From Simplicispira suum (GTDB lineage: Bacteria; Pseudomonadota; Gammaproteobacteria; Burkholderiales; Burkholderiaceae_C): DNA of 64,000 nt. The stretch's first letter is position 1, and each line of letters begins with the position of its first letter. Shown one piece after another: positions 8,645 through 17,800 of the stretch. The stretch covers positions 2,728,001 through 2,792,000 of the forward strand of contig NZ_CP027669.1 of assembly GCF_003008595.1 (NCBI RefSeq), read 5' to 3'. A program made the translations under genes and the position numbers. The notes beneath the pieces were generated by a model that worked only from the letters and a program-made list of their open reading frames with translations, ran no database searches and was not told the origin of the DNA.

Positions 8645-8709
8645 TTCAAAAAGATAGCTGAAAGCGCTTATGGAATAAGCGCTAGAGGCCAATTTGGCTT
8701 AAAATTTTC
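8645..8709 (+). repeat. Palindromic repeat copy 2 (between gcdH and CoA-transferase)
   Basis: AAGATAGCTGAAAGCGCTTATGG, then ATAAGCGCTAGAGGCC and the tail AATTTGGCTTAAAATTTTC. This is the cleanest intergenic copy. It fills the gcdH-transferase gap and would form a hairpin in the message directly before the transferase start. Confidence 0.85.
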
Positions 8710-9904
8710 AGTTGGAGAACGCCGCAATCCCGGTCTGTGCGCGCCCCAGGATCAGCGCATGCACGTCGTGCGTGCCCTCGTAGGTGTTCACCACCTCCAG
8801 GTTCACCAGGTGCCGCGCCACGCCGAACTCATCGCTGATGCCGTTGCCGCCCATCATGTCGCGCGCCATGCGGGCAATGTCGAGTGCCTTGCCGCAGCTG
8901 TTGCGCTTGATGATCGAAGTGGCTTCGACAGCAGCCGTGCCTTCGTCCTTCATGCGCCCCAGGCGCAGACACCCTTGCAGGCCCAGCGCAATCTCGGTCT
9001 GCATGTCGGCCAGCTTTTTCTGGATCAGCTGGTTGGCAGCCAGCGGACGGCCAAATTGCTTGCGGTCCAGCGTGTACTGGCGCGAGGTATGCCAGCAGAA
9101 CTCGGCTGCGCCCAAGGCCCCCCAGGCGATGCCGTAACGCGCGCTGTTCAAGCAGGTGAACGGGCCCTTCAAGCCCTGCACTTCGGGGAAGGCGTTTTCC
9201 TCGGGCACGAACACCTTGTCCATCACGACCTCGCCGGTGACGCTGGCGCGCAGGCCCACCTTGCCGTGGATGGCGGGCGCCGACAGGCCCTTCATGCCCT
9301 TGTCGAGAATGAAACCGCGAATCGGGCCGACGGCGCCGGCCTCGCTCACTTCCTTGGCCCAGACCACAAACACGTCGGCGACGGGGCTGTTGGTGATCCA
9401 CATCTTGCTGCCCGAAAGCTCATAGCCGCCCGCCACCTTTTTCGCGCGGCTGGCCATGCTGCCGGGGTCCGAGCCGTGGTCGGGTTCGGTCAGGCCAAAG
9501 CAGCCGATCCATTCGCCGCTGGCCAGTTTGGGCAGGTATTTCTGGCGCTGTGCCTCGGTGCCGAATTCAAAAATCGGCACCATTACCAATGAACTCTGCA
9601 CGCTGGCCATGGAGCGGTAGCCCGAATCGACGCGCTCGACTTCGCGGGCAATCAGGCCGTAGGCCACGTAATTGAGCCCAGGGCCGCCGTACTGCTCGGG
9701 GATGGTGGGGCCGAGCAGACCCACTTCGCCCATTTCGCGAAAGATGCTGGTGTCCATGCGCTCGTGGCGGAAGGCTTCGAGCACGCGGGGCGCCAGTTTG
9801 TCCTGGCAGTAGGCGGCAGCGGCATCTCGCACCATGCGCTCGTCGTCGCTCAGCTGCTGGTCGAGCAAAAAGGGGTCGTCCCAATGAAAAGTGGCGTGGG
9901 CCAT
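8708..9904 (-). CDS. gcdH: Glutaryl-CoA dehydrogenase
   Basis: 398 residues, the normal length. It is an FAD acyl-CoA dehydrogenase that oxidises and decarboxylates glutaryl-CoA to crotonyl-CoA. Family segments: [17 protein letters not shown] near 135, KMWITNSP near 165, [15 protein letters not shown] near 250, GNGISDEF near 345 and the catalytic glutamate in [17 protein letters not shown] near 370. The start at 9904 ([12 protein letters not shown]) has GGAGA 6 bases upstream. Divergent from a LysR regulator and followed by a CoA-transferase, as in known glutarate clusters. Confidence 0.95.
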   Translation of the reverse strand: MAHATFHWDDPFLLDQQLSDDERMVRDAAAAYCQDKLAPRVLEAFRHERMDTSIFREMGEVGLLGPTIPEQYGGPGLNYVAYGLIAREVERVDSGYRSMASVQSSLVMVPIFEFGTEAQRQKYLPKLASGEWIGCFGLTEPDHGSDPGSMASRAKKVAGGYELSGSKMWITNSPVADVFVVWAKEVSEAGAVGPIRGFILDKGMKGLSAPAIHGKVGLRASVTGEVVMDKVFVPEENAFPEVQGLKGPFTCLNSARYGIAWGALGAAEFCWHTSRQYTLDRKQFGRPLAANQLIQKKLADMQTEIALGLQGCLRLGRMKDEGTAAVEATSIIKRNSCGKALDIARMARDMMGGNGISDEFGVARHLVNLEVVNTYEGTHDVHALILGRAQTGIAAFSN

Positions 9905-9984
9905 GGCGGTCTCCGGTGCGTGCTGGGTGGGGGGTTGATGTGCAAAAAACGCATTGAATGCGAATGCTGCACCATGGTAGGAGC

Positions 9985-10004
9985 CTTGTGCCATACGCTG
10001 CAAG
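9985..10004. promoter_or_regulatory. Candidate LysR operator, site 1
   Basis: CTTG-N12-CAAG: an interrupted palindrome with a T-N11-A-like core, in the divergent gap between gcdH and its putative regulator. Its left part CTTGTGCCATAC recurs as CTTGTGTCATAC 45 bases away, about four helical turns, as expected for paired LysR sites. Confidence 0.5.
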
Positions 10005-10029
10005 CGAGAATATGGAACGCAGTTATGCG

Positions 10030-10044
10030 CTTGTGTCATACAAG
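10030..10044. promoter_or_regulatory. Candidate LysR operator, site 2
   Basis: CTTGTGTCATACAAG: CTTGT and ACAAG arms separated by five bases, a perfect short palindrome 49 bases upstream of the LysR start. It shares a 12-base motif with site 1. The assignment to the adjacent regulator is inferred from position and symmetry. Confidence 0.5.
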
Positions 10045-10092
10045 AGGCCAGTTTGCCCCAGAATACGGGCGCCAAACCCTCGCTCCTCGCCC

Positions 10093-11016
10093 ATGCGCCG
10101 CACCCTTCCCTCTACCCAGGCCCTGGCCTGTTTTGACGCTGCTGCCCGCCACGAAAGCTACACCCGCGCTGCCGACGAGTTGGCGCTCACCCAAAGCGCG
10201 GTGTCGCGCCAGATTCTTTCGCTGGAGAGTTTCCTGGGCGTGGCGCTGTTTCGGCGCACCCGCCACGGTGTCGCCTTGACGCCCGCCGGCCGCAGCTACG
10301 CCCGCCAGATCGGTCCGCGCCTGCAGGCGCTGGAGCGCGACACGCTGGACGCCATGGCGCACCAGGGGCACGGCGGCGCGCTCTCCTTGGCGGCGGTGCC
10401 CACCTTTGCCACGCGCTGGCTGATTCCGCGCTTGCCGCAGTTTGCCGCGCGGCACCCCGACATCGTGGTGCACATCGACACGCGCACGCGTCCCTTTTTG
10501 TTTGCCGACACCGGTTTTGACGCGGCCTTGTACGCCGGCACGCCCGAACAGGTGGCGCAGTGGCCCGGCACGCAGGCCTATCTGCTGCTGCACGAAGACG
10601 TGTTGCCGGTGTGCAGCCCGCATCTGCTCGAAGCAGCTACGCAACGCGGGCGGGGGCGGGCGCACGTCGGTGTCTCGCCACAGGTGCTGGCCGAGCTGCC
10701 GCTGCTGCAGCAAAGCACGCGCCCCTACGGCTGGCGCCAGTGGTTTGAGGCCCAGGGAACGAGCGCGTCGCGATCGCTTGAAGGGCCGCGCTACGAGCTG
10801 TTTTCCATGCTTGCTGTGGCAGCTGCGCATGGCCTGGGCGTGGCGCTGATGCCGCCCTTGCTGATTGAGGCCGAGCTGGCGCGTGGCGAACTGGTGATCG
10901 CATGCCAGCAGCCGCTGCGCGGCGAACGCGGCTACTACCTTCTCAGCCCCTTGCAGGACCGCGCCCCGGTGCTGGACACATTTCTTCCCTGGCTGCAGGC
11001 CCAGGCAGCGTCTTGA
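10093..11016 (+). CDS. LysR-family regulator, GcvA-like, probably of glutarate genes
   Basis: 307 residues. The N-terminal winged helix-turn-helix spans about 7-65 ([43 protein letters not shown]), followed by the LysR effector domain ([22 protein letters not shown] near 105). The sequence style is that of the GcvA/GcdR group. It is transcribed away from gcdH with 188 bases between them, so it most likely controls gcdH and the transferase in response to glutarate or its CoA ester; that is inferred. The start at 10093 (MRRTLPSTQ) fits the family; a longer frame from 9958 lacks homology. Confidence 0.88.
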   Translation: MRRTLPSTQALACFDAAARHESYTRAADELALTQSAVSRQILSLESFLGVALFRRTRHGVALTPAGRSYARQIGPRLQALERDTLDAMAHQGHGGALSLAAVPTFATRWLIPRLPQFAARHPDIVVHIDTRTRPFLFADTGFDAALYAGTPEQVAQWPGTQAYLLLHEDVLPVCSPHLLEAATQRGRGRAHVGVSPQVLAELPLLQQSTRPYGWRQWFEAQGTSASRSLEGPRYELFSMLAVAAAHGLGVALMPPLLIEAELARGELVIACQQPLRGERGYYLLSPLQDRAPVLDTFLPWLQAQAAS

Positions 11017-11159
11017 ATCGCCCTGGCAGCGCACCAAACGGCAAGTCTTCCTACAGCGCCGCGCCAAGCGCCCGCTTACGCTGGGGTGGACCGATGCGTG
11101 GGGAACGCGGGTACTTCGTTTCCTATCCCATCGACAGCCAGCTTAGAAAAAGGACGCGA

Positions 11160-11474
11160 ATGTACGGAATTACGGCGGTGCGGTTTGAGGCCTCAGGGGC
11201 TCCGCGCATCCAGGAAGTTTTGATGGGCCTGCTGGCACCCGAAGCGCATGGCTGGGAAATGGCACCGGCGCCGGTCCCGCTCATCGAAGTGATTGATCGC
11301 CTGCTTGAAGGCGACGCCATTGTGGCGGTGCGGGAGGACGCCAGCGGCAAACTGGTGCACAGTAGACCGGCGCACCTGCAGGTGCAAGACAGCTTGCACG
11401 GTGGCTGGGAAGAGAGCATTGGATTTCCGGAGGAGTCCAATGTCCCCGGCCTGCGCGACCTGCCGCGTTTTTGA
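11160..11474 (+). CDS. Hypothetical protein, 104 aa
   Basis: 104 residues starting MYGITAVRFEASG. A good ribosome site AAAAAGGACGCGA precedes the ATG at 11160. The opening strand resembles the DUF3892 style ('ITAVR...') but the rest is not clearly that family, so I leave the function open. Soluble, no signal peptide. It is followed 26 bases later by another small gene in the same direction and may be cotranscribed with it. Confidence 0.65.
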   Translation: MYGITAVRFEASGAPRIQEVLMGLLAPEAHGWEMAPAPVPLIEVIDRLLEGDAIVAVREDASGKLVHSRPAHLQVQDSLHGGWEESIGFPEESNVPGLRDLPRF

Positions 11475-11500
11475 ACTCAGCGTCTGGAAGGAGAAGCACC

Positions 11501-11719
11501 ATGAACCATTCACCCACCCCTGTACACGACGCCCCTACCGTGGACGAACTCGAAGCCCTCAAGCGACTGGAAATGGGCGACGTACTGACCTTGCCCGAGG
11601 CCCTGCACCAGCACCTCTCAGGGCGGTTGCTCGAATACGGCTACGTGGAGCACGACGCCCGCAACGAGTTCGCCATCACATCCAAGGGTCGGGCGCTGAT
11701 CAAACGCCAGGACGGTTGA
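11501..11719 (+). CDS. Small winged-helix-like hypothetical protein, 72 aa
   Basis: 72 residues. A strong ribosome site GGAAGGAG lies 7-8 bases before the ATG at 11501. The C-terminal part (RLLEYGYVEHDARNEFAITSKGRALIKRQ) has the shape of the wing and last helix of small winged-helix DNA-binding proteins ('ITxKGRxLL'). No partner or target can be read from the sequence. The terminator-like hairpin at 11762 follows downstream. Confidence 0.65.
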   Translation: MNHSPTPVHDAPTVDELEALKRLEMGDVLTLPEALHQHLSGRLLEYGYVEHDARNEFAITSKGRALIKRQDG

Positions 11720-11761
11720 GTCCGACTTGGCGCTGAGCTGGCAGTCTGCGCTGGCGACAAA

Positions 11762-11793
11762 AAACCCGCCATGTCGCAGTGACATGCGGGTTT
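11762..11793. terminator. Hairpin terminator of tRNA-Leu (possibly bidirectional)
   Basis: AAACCCGC, a bulged C, ATGTC, loop GCAGT, GACAT, GCGGGTTT. On the minus strand it follows the tRNA end by 12 bases and is followed by TTTTTT, a classical intrinsic terminator. On the plus strand it may also end the small gene at 11501-11719. Confidence 0.85.
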
Positions 11794-11804
11794 GAAGTTG
11801 CCGA

Positions 11805-11889
11805 TGGTGCCCGGGGCCGGAATCGAACCGGCACTCCTTTCGGAGGGGGATTTTGAGTCCCCTGCGTCTACCAATTTCACCACCCGGGC
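11805..11889 (-). tRNA. tRNA-Leu (anticodon CAA)
   Basis: Reading the minus strand: acceptor GCCCGGG pairs with CCCGGGC, followed by discriminator A and an encoded CCA at 11807-11805. The anticodon stem GGGGA/TCCCC encloses the loop CTCAAAA, giving anticodon CAA. There is a long variable arm (CTCCGAAAGGAG), as expected for leucine tRNA, and the T loop GGTTCGATTCC is intact. 85 bases including CCA. Confidence 0.96.
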
Positions 11890-11926
11890 AACAGGTGCAG
11901 CCGCAAATTATGGCACAGTAGCGTGC

Positions 11927-12829
11927 ATGAATTACCCCACGATCGAGGACACTGTTGGGCGCACGCCGCTGGTGGCCCTGCAACGCATTGCTGCCAAGGA
12001 CAACGCCGAGCGCGGCAATGTGGTTTTGGCCAAGCTCGAAGGCAATAACCCGGCGGGTTCGGTGAAAGACCGTCCCGCGCTGTCCATGATCCGGCGCGCC
12101 GAGGAGCGGGGCGAGATCCGGCCCGGCGACACCTTGATTGAGGCCACTTCAGGAAATACCGGCATTGCGCTGGCGATGGCGGCGGCCATTCGTGGTTACC
12201 GCATGGTGCTGGTCATGCCCGAAGATGGTTCGGCCGAGCGCGCCCAGGTCATGAAGGCGTTCGGCGCCGAGCTGATTCTCACGCCCAAGAGCGGGGGCAT
12301 GGAATACGCGCGCGACTTGGCGGTCAGCATGCAAAAGCAGGGCAAGGGGCGCGTGCTGGACCAGTTTGGCAACGCCGACAACCCCCGTGTCCACTATGAG
12401 ACCACTGGCCCCGAGCTGTGGGAGCAGACCGAGGGGCGCATTACCCACTTCGTTAGCGCCATGGGGACCACCGGCACCATCACTGGCGTTTCGCGTTTTC
12501 TCAAGGAAAAGAACCCGAAGATTCTGGTGATCGGCGCACAGCCGCAAGAGGGTTCGCGCATTCCCGGCATCCGCAAATGGCCCGAGGCCTACATGCCCGC
12601 CATTTATGACGCCAGGGCGATCGACGAGCTGGTACTGGTCAGCCAGGACGACGCCGAAGACATGTGCCGGCGCATGGCGCGCGAAGAGGGCATTTTTGCC
12701 GGCATTTCGGCGGCGGGTGCTTGCTGGGTGGCGCAGCAGATTGCGCAGCGCGAGCACGATGCGACGATCGCCTTTGTGGTCTGCGATCGCGGTGATCGTT
12801 ACCTCTCCACGGGTGTTTTTCCCGCCTGA
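11927..12829 (+). CDS. cysM: Cysteine synthase B (O-acetylserine sulfhydrylase, thiosulfate type)
   Basis: 300 residues. A PLP enzyme that makes cysteine, or S-sulfocysteine from thiosulfate, from O-acetylserine. Lys47 in NPAGSVKDRPA is the PLP lysine; EATSGNTGIALAM near 70 binds substrate and GTTGTITGVSRFLK near 178 binds the phosphate. The length and the motif GSRIPGIRKWP favour CysM over CysK. The ATG at 11927 (MNYPTIEDTVG) is the family start; the frame upstream runs through the tRNA and is not coding. A palindromic repeat follows the stop. Confidence 0.93.
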   Translation: MNYPTIEDTVGRTPLVALQRIAAKDNAERGNVVLAKLEGNNPAGSVKDRPALSMIRRAEERGEIRPGDTLIEATSGNTGIALAMAAAIRGYRMVLVMPEDGSAERAQVMKAFGAELILTPKSGGMEYARDLAVSMQKQGKGRVLDQFGNADNPRVHYETTGPELWEQTEGRITHFVSAMGTTGTITGVSRFLKEKNPKILVIGAQPQEGSRIPGIRKWPEAYMPAIYDARAIDELVLVSQDDAEDMCRRMAREEGIFAGISAAGACWVAQQIAQREHDATIAFVVCDRGDRYLSTGVFPA

Positions 12830-12888
12830 AATTTTGGATGAATAGGCCTCTAGCGCTTACCCAGTAAGCGCAAGCAGCTATCAAAAAG
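12830..12888 (-). repeat. Palindromic repeat copy 3 (cysM-Nudix gap)
   Basis: Read on the minus strand: TTGATAGCTGCTTGCGCTTAC, then GTAAGCGCTAGAGGCCTATT and the tail. It begins immediately after the cysM stop and ends at the ribosome site of the Nudix gene, so the hairpin may affect read-through or translation of the downstream gene. Confidence 0.85.
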
Positions 12889-12894
12889 GAAGTG

Positions 12895-13470
12895 ATGCAG
12901 TACGAAACGCGTTTTTGCAGCCACTGCGCCACGCCGCTGGCAATGATCGTTCAGGCCGAGGACAGCGGCGACGTGGCGCGACTGCGTTGCCCGGCCTGCG
13001 GCTGGACGCACTGGAACAACCCCACGCCAGTCCTTGCTGCCGTGGTGGAGATCGACGGCAAGGTGCTGCTGGCGCGCAATGCGGCATGGCCTGGCAAGAT
13101 GTTTGCACTGATCACCGGCTTCATGGAAGCGGGCGAGTCACCCCAGGCCGGCATTGCGCGCGAGCTCAAGGAGGAAACCAACCTTGACGTTCGTGCGAGC
13201 ACGCTGATTGGTGCCTACGAATTTCTGCGCATGAACCAGATCATCATTGCCTACCATGTGGTGGCCACGGGGCAGGTGCGGTTGTCGCCCGAACTGGTGG
13301 ACTACCGGCTGTACGATTTGAAAGATCTCAAATGCTGGCCGGCGGGTACGGGCTACGCGCTGGCCGACTGGCTGCGCACGCGGGGACACGAACCGGTATT
13401 TTTCACTGACGAAGAAAATGCAGAGCGACGCCGTGGGCTCGATCTGCCGCCAAAGGACGCAAGGCCATGA
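12895..13470 (+). CDS. Nudix hydrolase with zinc-ribbon (NADH-pyrophosphatase-like)
   Basis: 191 residues. An N-terminal zinc ribbon has CSHC at about 8-11 and CPAC at about 32-35. The Nudix box follows, GFMEAGESPQAGIARELKEETNL, matching the GX5EX7REUXEEXGU pattern except for the last glycine position. Such proteins hydrolyse nucleotide diphosphates; the ribbon recalls NudC, but the protein is shorter and the substrate cannot be given. The ATG at 12895 has GGAAG just upstream. The stop overlaps the tusA start by 4 bases (ATGA), so the two are translationally coupled. Confidence 0.88.
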   Translation: MQYETRFCSHCATPLAMIVQAEDSGDVARLRCPACGWTHWNNPTPVLAAVVEIDGKVLLARNAAWPGKMFALITGFMEAGESPQAGIARELKEETNLDVRASTLIGAYEFLRMNQIIIAYHVVATGQVRLSPELVDYRLYDLKDLKCWPAGTGYALADWLRTRGHEPVFFTDEENAERRRGLDLPPKDARP

Positions 13471-13694
13471 ACATCGACAAAGAAATCGACACCCGCGGGC
13501 TCAACTGCCCGCTGCCCATCCTCAAGGCCAAAAAGGCCTTGGCCGACATGGACAGCGGCCAGGTGCTCAAGGTGGTGGCCACCGACAGCGGCTCGGTGCG
13601 CGACTTTCAGGCCTTTGCCAAGCAGACCAGCAACGAGCTGGTGGGGCAGGAGACAGTGGGCGACGAATACATCCACCTGTTGCGGCGGCGCTGA
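13467..13694 (+). CDS. tusA: TusA/SirA-family sulfur-carrier protein
   Basis: 75 residues. It contains the defining Cys-Pro-x-Pro motif at Cys14-Pro15-Leu16-Pro17 in RGLNCPLPILKAKKAL. TusA-like proteins pass persulfide sulfur for tRNA thiolation, molybdenum cofactor or other sulfur pathways in the cytoplasm. The start overlaps the Nudix stop. The nearby cysM is consistent with sulfur metabolism, but which pathway this paralogue serves is not shown. It could be a tusA paralogue of another subfamily. Confidence 0.9.
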   Translation: MNIDKEIDTRGLNCPLPILKAKKALADMDSGQVLKVVATDSGSVRDFQAFAKQTSNELVGQETVGDEYIHLLRRR

Positions 13695-13747
13695 GGCGGC
13701 AGGGCAAGGCCCATGCCTCGGCCCCTTCTGAAGTGGGCAATGGAGGC

Positions 13748-14641
13748 TCAGAGGCTCAGCGCTCTCAAGTAGTCCCGAAACGAAGCCCCCACTTCCGGGT
13801 GCTCCAGCGCCAGTTCTACCGTAGCCTGTAGGAAACCTTCCTTGCTACCGCAGTCGTAGCGCTTGCCTTCGTACAGGAAGGCGTACACCGCCTCGTGCTC
13901 CATCAAGCGCCCGATGGCGTCGGTGAGCTGGATCTCGCCGCCCGCGCCGGTCGGCTGGGAGCGAATCTGCTCGAAGACGGCGGGCGTGAGGATGTAGCGG
14001 CCGGCAATTCCCATGCGGGATGGCGCGTCTTTGGGGGCCGGTTTTTCGACAATGCGGTCAATACGGATCAGCGGACCGCCGGCCGGCTCGCCGGCCACGA
14101 TGCCGTAGCGGTTGACCTGTTCTTCGGGCACTTCCTGTACCGCAATCACCGAGCGGCCCTGCTGGCGAAAGGCCTGCACCATTTGCGCCAGCACGGGCAT
14201 GCCGCCCACCGGGCCGCGCATCAGATCGTCGGCCAGCAACACGGCAAAGGGTTCGTTGCCGATCAGCGGCTCGGCGCAGAGCACGGCATGCCCCAGGCCG
14301 AGCGAGCGCGGCTGGCGCACAAAAGCACAGTCCATGTCATGGGGCTGTACCGACCGAACAAGTTCCAGAAGATCGGTTTTGCCGGCTGACTCGAGTTCGC
14401 TTTCCAGCTCGTAGGCGGTGTCGAAATGGTCTTCAATGGCGCGCTTGCTGCGGCCGGTCACGAAGACCATGTGGCGGATGCCGGCGGCGTAGGCTTCTTC
14501 CACGGCGTACTGGATCAGCGGCTTGTCGACCACCGGCAGCATTTCCTTCGGGCTGGCCTTGGTGGCCGGCAGAAAGCGCGTGCCCAGGCCAGCCACGGGG
14601 AAAACGGCTTTGCGAACGGTGGCGTGTGCTGAGGGGGTCAT
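13748..14641 (-). CDS. galU: UTP--glucose-1-phosphate uridylyltransferase
   Basis: 297 residues, the normal length. It makes UDP-glucose for exopolysaccharide, LPS and trehalose synthesis. The signature [24 protein letters not shown] spans about 18-41, with [15 protein letters not shown] near 107 and YRIVEKP-type DRIVEKP near 190. The ATG at 14641 has AAAGGA 7 bases upstream. It lies 37 bases after valS on the same strand and could be read from the valS promoter. Confidence 0.96.
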   Translation of the reverse strand: MTPSAHATVRKAVFPVAGLGTRFLPATKASPKEMLPVVDKPLIQYAVEEAYAAGIRHMVFVTGRSKRAIEDHFDTAYELESELESAGKTDLLELVRSVQPHDMDCAFVRQPRSLGLGHAVLCAEPLIGNEPFAVLLADDLMRGPVGGMPVLAQMVQAFRQQGRSVIAVQEVPEEQVNRYGIVAGEPAGGPLIRIDRIVEKPAPKDAPSRMGIAGRYILTPAVFEQIRSQPTGAGGEIQLTDAIGRLMEHEAVYAFLYEGKRYDCGSKEGFLQATVELALEHPEVGASFRDYLRALSL

Positions 14642-14678
14642 GACAATCCTTTGCTGGTTCTTCAATGGGGTGCTTGGC

Positions 14679-17600
14679 CTAGCCGAGTCGCTGCAACTGC
14701 TCCTGCAGACGATCGAGCGTGCTGGTGAAGTCGGTCAAGCGTCGCCTCTCCTGGTCGAGCACCGCAGCGGGCGCCTTGGCGACGAAGGCTTCGTTGGCCA
14801 GTTTGGCACGGGCCTTGCCCAGTTCGCCTTCAATGCGGGCGGCTTCTTTTGTCAGACGCGCGCGCTCCGCTTCGACATCAATTTCCATGTGCAGGCACAG
14901 GCGCGCGCTGCCCACCACCGCCACCGGGGCCGCCTGGGCGGCGGCTTGCCAGGCCGCCTCCTGGTCAAACACGCGCACTTCGGAGAGTTTGGCCAGCGCT
15001 TGCAGCACCGGGGCGGATGTGCGCAGGAACTCGGAGTCGCCTAGCGCGAAGAGCGGCAGGCGCGTGGCGGGCGAGACGTTCATTTCGCCGCGCAGCGTGC
15101 GGCAGGCGTCCACCAGCGCCTTGAGGCGCGAGACATGGGCGTCGGCCTCGGGGTCGATTTTTTCGCTCTGGCTCTCGGGGTAGCGGGCGATGCTGACCGA
15201 TTCACCGGCCAGGCCGGCGACCGGCGCCACCTTCTGCCACAGCGCTTCGGTGATGAAGGGAATGACGGGATGCGCCAGCCGCAGAATGGCTTCGAGCACC
15301 CGAATCAGCGTGCGCCGCGTGGCGCGCTGCTGATCGGTGTCGCCGGTCTGGATCTGCACCTTGGCGATTTCCAGATACCAGTCGCAGAACTCGTTCCAGA
15401 CGAAGTCGTAAATCGTGTTGGCAACGTTGTCCAGGCGGTATTCTGCAAAGCCCTTGGCGACGTCGCCCTCGGCCTTTTGCAGCGCCGAGACAATCCAGCG
15501 GTCGCAAGCGCTCAGTTGCAACTCTGCGGGCGCTGCATTCACCGCGCAGTCCTGGCCTTCGCAGTTCATCAGCACGAAGCGGCTGGCGTTCCACAGCTTG
15601 TTGCAGAAGTTGCGGTAGCCCTCGCAGCGCTTGCTGTCGAAGTTGATGGAGCGGCCCAGGCTGGCCAGCGCGGCAAAGGTGAAGCGCAGCGCATCAGCGC
15701 CATAGGCGGGAATGCCCTCGGGGAACTCCTTTTGCGTGTTCTTGCGCACGGTGGGTGCGGTCTCGGGTTTGCGCAGACCGGTGGTGCGCTTGCCCAGCAG
15801 GGGTTCGAGCGCAATGCCGTCGATCAGGTCCACCGGGTCGAGCACATTGCCCTCGCTCTTGCTCATCTTCTTGCCATGCGAATCGCGTACCAGGCCGTGG
15901 ATGTACACATGCTTGAACGGCACGCGGCCGGTGAAGTGCGTGGTCATCATGATCATCCTGGCCACCCAGAAGAAGATGATGTCGTAGCCGGTGACGAGCA
16001 CGCTGCTGGGCAGGTACAGGTCGTAGTCCTTGGTTTGGCTGGGCTCGGGCACCGCGTCTGGCCAGCCCATGGTGGAGAAGGGCACGAGGGCCGACGAGTA
16101 CCAGGTGTCGAGCACGTCTTCGTCGCGGCGGAGTTTCTTGCCGGGCGCCTTCGCCTGCGCTTCGGCCTCGTTGCGCGCCACGATGACCTTGCCGTCCTCG
16201 TCGTACCAGGCCGGAATCTGGTGGCCCCACCACAGCTGGCGGCTGATGCACCAGTCCTGGATGTTGTGCATCCACTGGTTGTAGGTGTTGACCCAGTTCT
16301 CGGGCACAAACGTCACTTCGCCGCTGGCCACGGCGTCGATGGCCTTTTGCGCAATGCTCTTGCCGGTGGCGTCGTTCTCGCCGACCTTGCTCATGGCGAC
16401 AAACCACTGGTCGGTCAGCATCGGTTCCACCACCTGGCCGGTGCGGGTGCAGATGGGCACCATGAGCTTGTGCTTCTTCACCTCGACCAGCGCGCCAATG
16501 GCTTCGAGGTCGGCCACTACGGCTTTGCGGGCGACAAAGCGGTCCATGCCGCGGTATTTTTCAGGCATCAGATCAGGACGATTTTCTCCAATCCAGTTGT
16601 ACAAAGAGCCATGCTCATCGTGCGATTTGTATTGGTCGTCGCCACCTTGGCTCCACAGGCTGCCGTCAGGCATGTAGAACTTGGTGCCTACTGGCATTGA
16701 CAGAAGGGGAGCCTTGGAGATCGTTGCATCAAGCTCCAAGATCGTCACGAGGGGCAGCTTGTGGCGCTGGCCCACGGCGTAGTCGTTCTGGTCGTGCGCA
16801 GGCGTCACTTTGACCACGCCGGTGCCGAATTCTTTGTCGACATAGTCGTCTGCAATGACGGGAATCTCGCGGTCCACCAGCGGCAGTGTCACCGTTTTGC
16901 CGATCAGGTGCCGGTAGCGCTCGTCCTCCGGATGCACCATGACAGCCACGTCGCCCAGCATGGTCTCGGGCCGGGTCGTAGCCACCACCAATTGGCCCGA
17001 GCCGTCGGAGAGCGGGTACGCGATGTGCCAGAGCGAGCCGTCTTTCTCTTCACTCTCGACTTCCAGGTCCGACACGGCGGACTGGAGCTTCGGATCCCAG
17101 TTCACCAGGCGCTTGCCGCGGTAGATCAGGCCTTGCTCGTACAGGCGCACGAAGGTGTCGGTGACCACCACGGAGAGCTTGTCGTCCATGGTGAAGTACT
17201 CGCGGCTCCAGTCCACGCTGTCGCCCATGCGGCGCATCTGCGTGGTGATGGTGTTGCCGCTGTGCTCCTTCCACTCCCACACCTTGGCGACGAAGTTCTT
17301 GCGCGCCACATCCGGCGTCGGGCCCATGTCGTGGCGGCTGATGCCTTGTTCCTGCAACTGGCGCTCGACCACAATCTGCGTCGCAATGCCGGCGTGGTCG
17401 GTGCCCGGCACCCACACCGTGTTGAAGCCCCGCATGCGGTGGTAGCGGGTCAGGCTGTCCATGATGGTCTGGTTGAACGCGTGCCCCATGTGCAGCGTGC
17501 CCGTGACGTTGGGCGGCGGCAGCTGGATGGCGAACGAGGGCGCATCCGCCTGAGGTACACCAGTGCCCCGCACGCCGGCCATGCCGTAGCCGCGCTTTTC

Positions 17601-17690
17601 CCATTCGGGGCCCCAGTGCGCTTCCAGCGCGGCGGGCTCGAAGGATTTGGACAAGGATTGCAGGCCGGGTTGGCTGGCGGGGTCGGTCAT
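14679..17690 (-). CDS. valS: Valyl-tRNA synthetase
   Basis: 1003 residues, about 50 longer than the usual 950. It charges tRNA-Val. The HIGH motif reads HMGH ([15 protein letters not shown]) near 65, the KMSKS motif is intact (KKMSKSEGN), the editing domain holds [13 protein letters not shown], and the C-terminal coiled coil ([24 protein letters not shown]) is present. The ATG at 17690 gives [10 protein letters not shown]; the open frame continues upstream without homology. The extra length is a segment at about residues 315-370 (bases 16570-16750), rich in D, S, Y and W and lower in GC than the rest; see findings. Confidence 0.95.
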   Translation of the reverse strand: MTDPASQPGLQSLSKSFEPAALEAHWGPEWEKRGYGMAGVRGTGVPQADAPSFAIQLPPPNVTGTLHMGHAFNQTIMDSLTRYHRMRGFNTVWVPGTDHAGIATQIVVERQLQEQGISRHDMGPTPDVARKNFVAKVWEWKEHSGNTITTQMRRMGDSVDWSREYFTMDDKLSVVVTDTFVRLYEQGLIYRGKRLVNWDPKLQSAVSDLEVESEEKDGSLWHIAYPLSDGSGQLVVATTRPETMLGDVAVMVHPEDERYRHLIGKTVTLPLVDREIPVIADDYVDKEFGTGVVKVTPAHDQNDYAVGQRHKLPLVTILELDATISKAPLLSMPVGTKFYMPDGSLWSQGGDDQYKSHDEHGSLYNWIGENRPDLMPEKYRGMDRFVARKAVVADLEAIGALVEVKKHKLMVPICTRTGQVVEPMLTDQWFVAMSKVGENDATGKSIAQKAIDAVASGEVTFVPENWVNTYNQWMHNIQDWCISRQLWWGHQIPAWYDEDGKVIVARNEAEAQAKAPGKKLRRDEDVLDTWYSSALVPFSTMGWPDAVPEPSQTKDYDLYLPSSVLVTGYDIIFFWVARMIMMTTHFTGRVPFKHVYIHGLVRDSHGKKMSKSEGNVLDPVDLIDGIALEPLLGKRTTGLRKPETAPTVRKNTQKEFPEGIPAYGADALRFTFAALASLGRSINFDSKRCEGYRNFCNKLWNASRFVLMNCEGQDCAVNAAPAELQLSACDRWIVSALQKAEGDVAKGFAEYRLDNVANTIYDFVWNEFCDWYLEIAKVQIQTGDTDQQRATRRTLIRVLEAILRLAHPVIPFITEALWQKVAPVAGLAGESVSIARYPESQSEKIDPEADAHVSRLKALVDACRTLRGEMNVSPATRLPLFALGDSEFLRTSAPVLQALAKLSEVRVFDQEAAWQAAAQAAPVAVVGSARLCLHMEIDVEAERARLTKEAARIEGELGKARAKLANEAFVAKAPAAVLDQERRRLTDFTSTLDRLQEQLQRLG

Positions 17691-17718
17691 GGCTGGGGCG
17701 GTCTTCAGAAAAACACAA

Positions 17719-17738
17719 CGGCATCCCTCGGGATGCCG
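17719..17738 (-). terminator. Intrinsic terminator of the 17.8-23.5 kb operon
   Basis: CGGCATCC, loop CTCG, GGATGCCG: an exact 8-bp GC-rich stem. Read on the minus strand it is followed by TTGTGTTTTT. It lies between the end of the MFS gene (17801) and the valS start, separating the two transcription units. Confidence 0.85.
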
Positions 17739-17800
17739 CTGGGCCACAGGGCGTGGCAGTGTGGGGGAGGTGCGGGCAATTTTATGCGAACGCAACAGCA

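Noticed and set aside
15135..16700. 521-codon plus-strand frame opposite valS
   Set aside because: Antisense shadow of a clear synthetase; rich in H, G, V and A without domain motifs.
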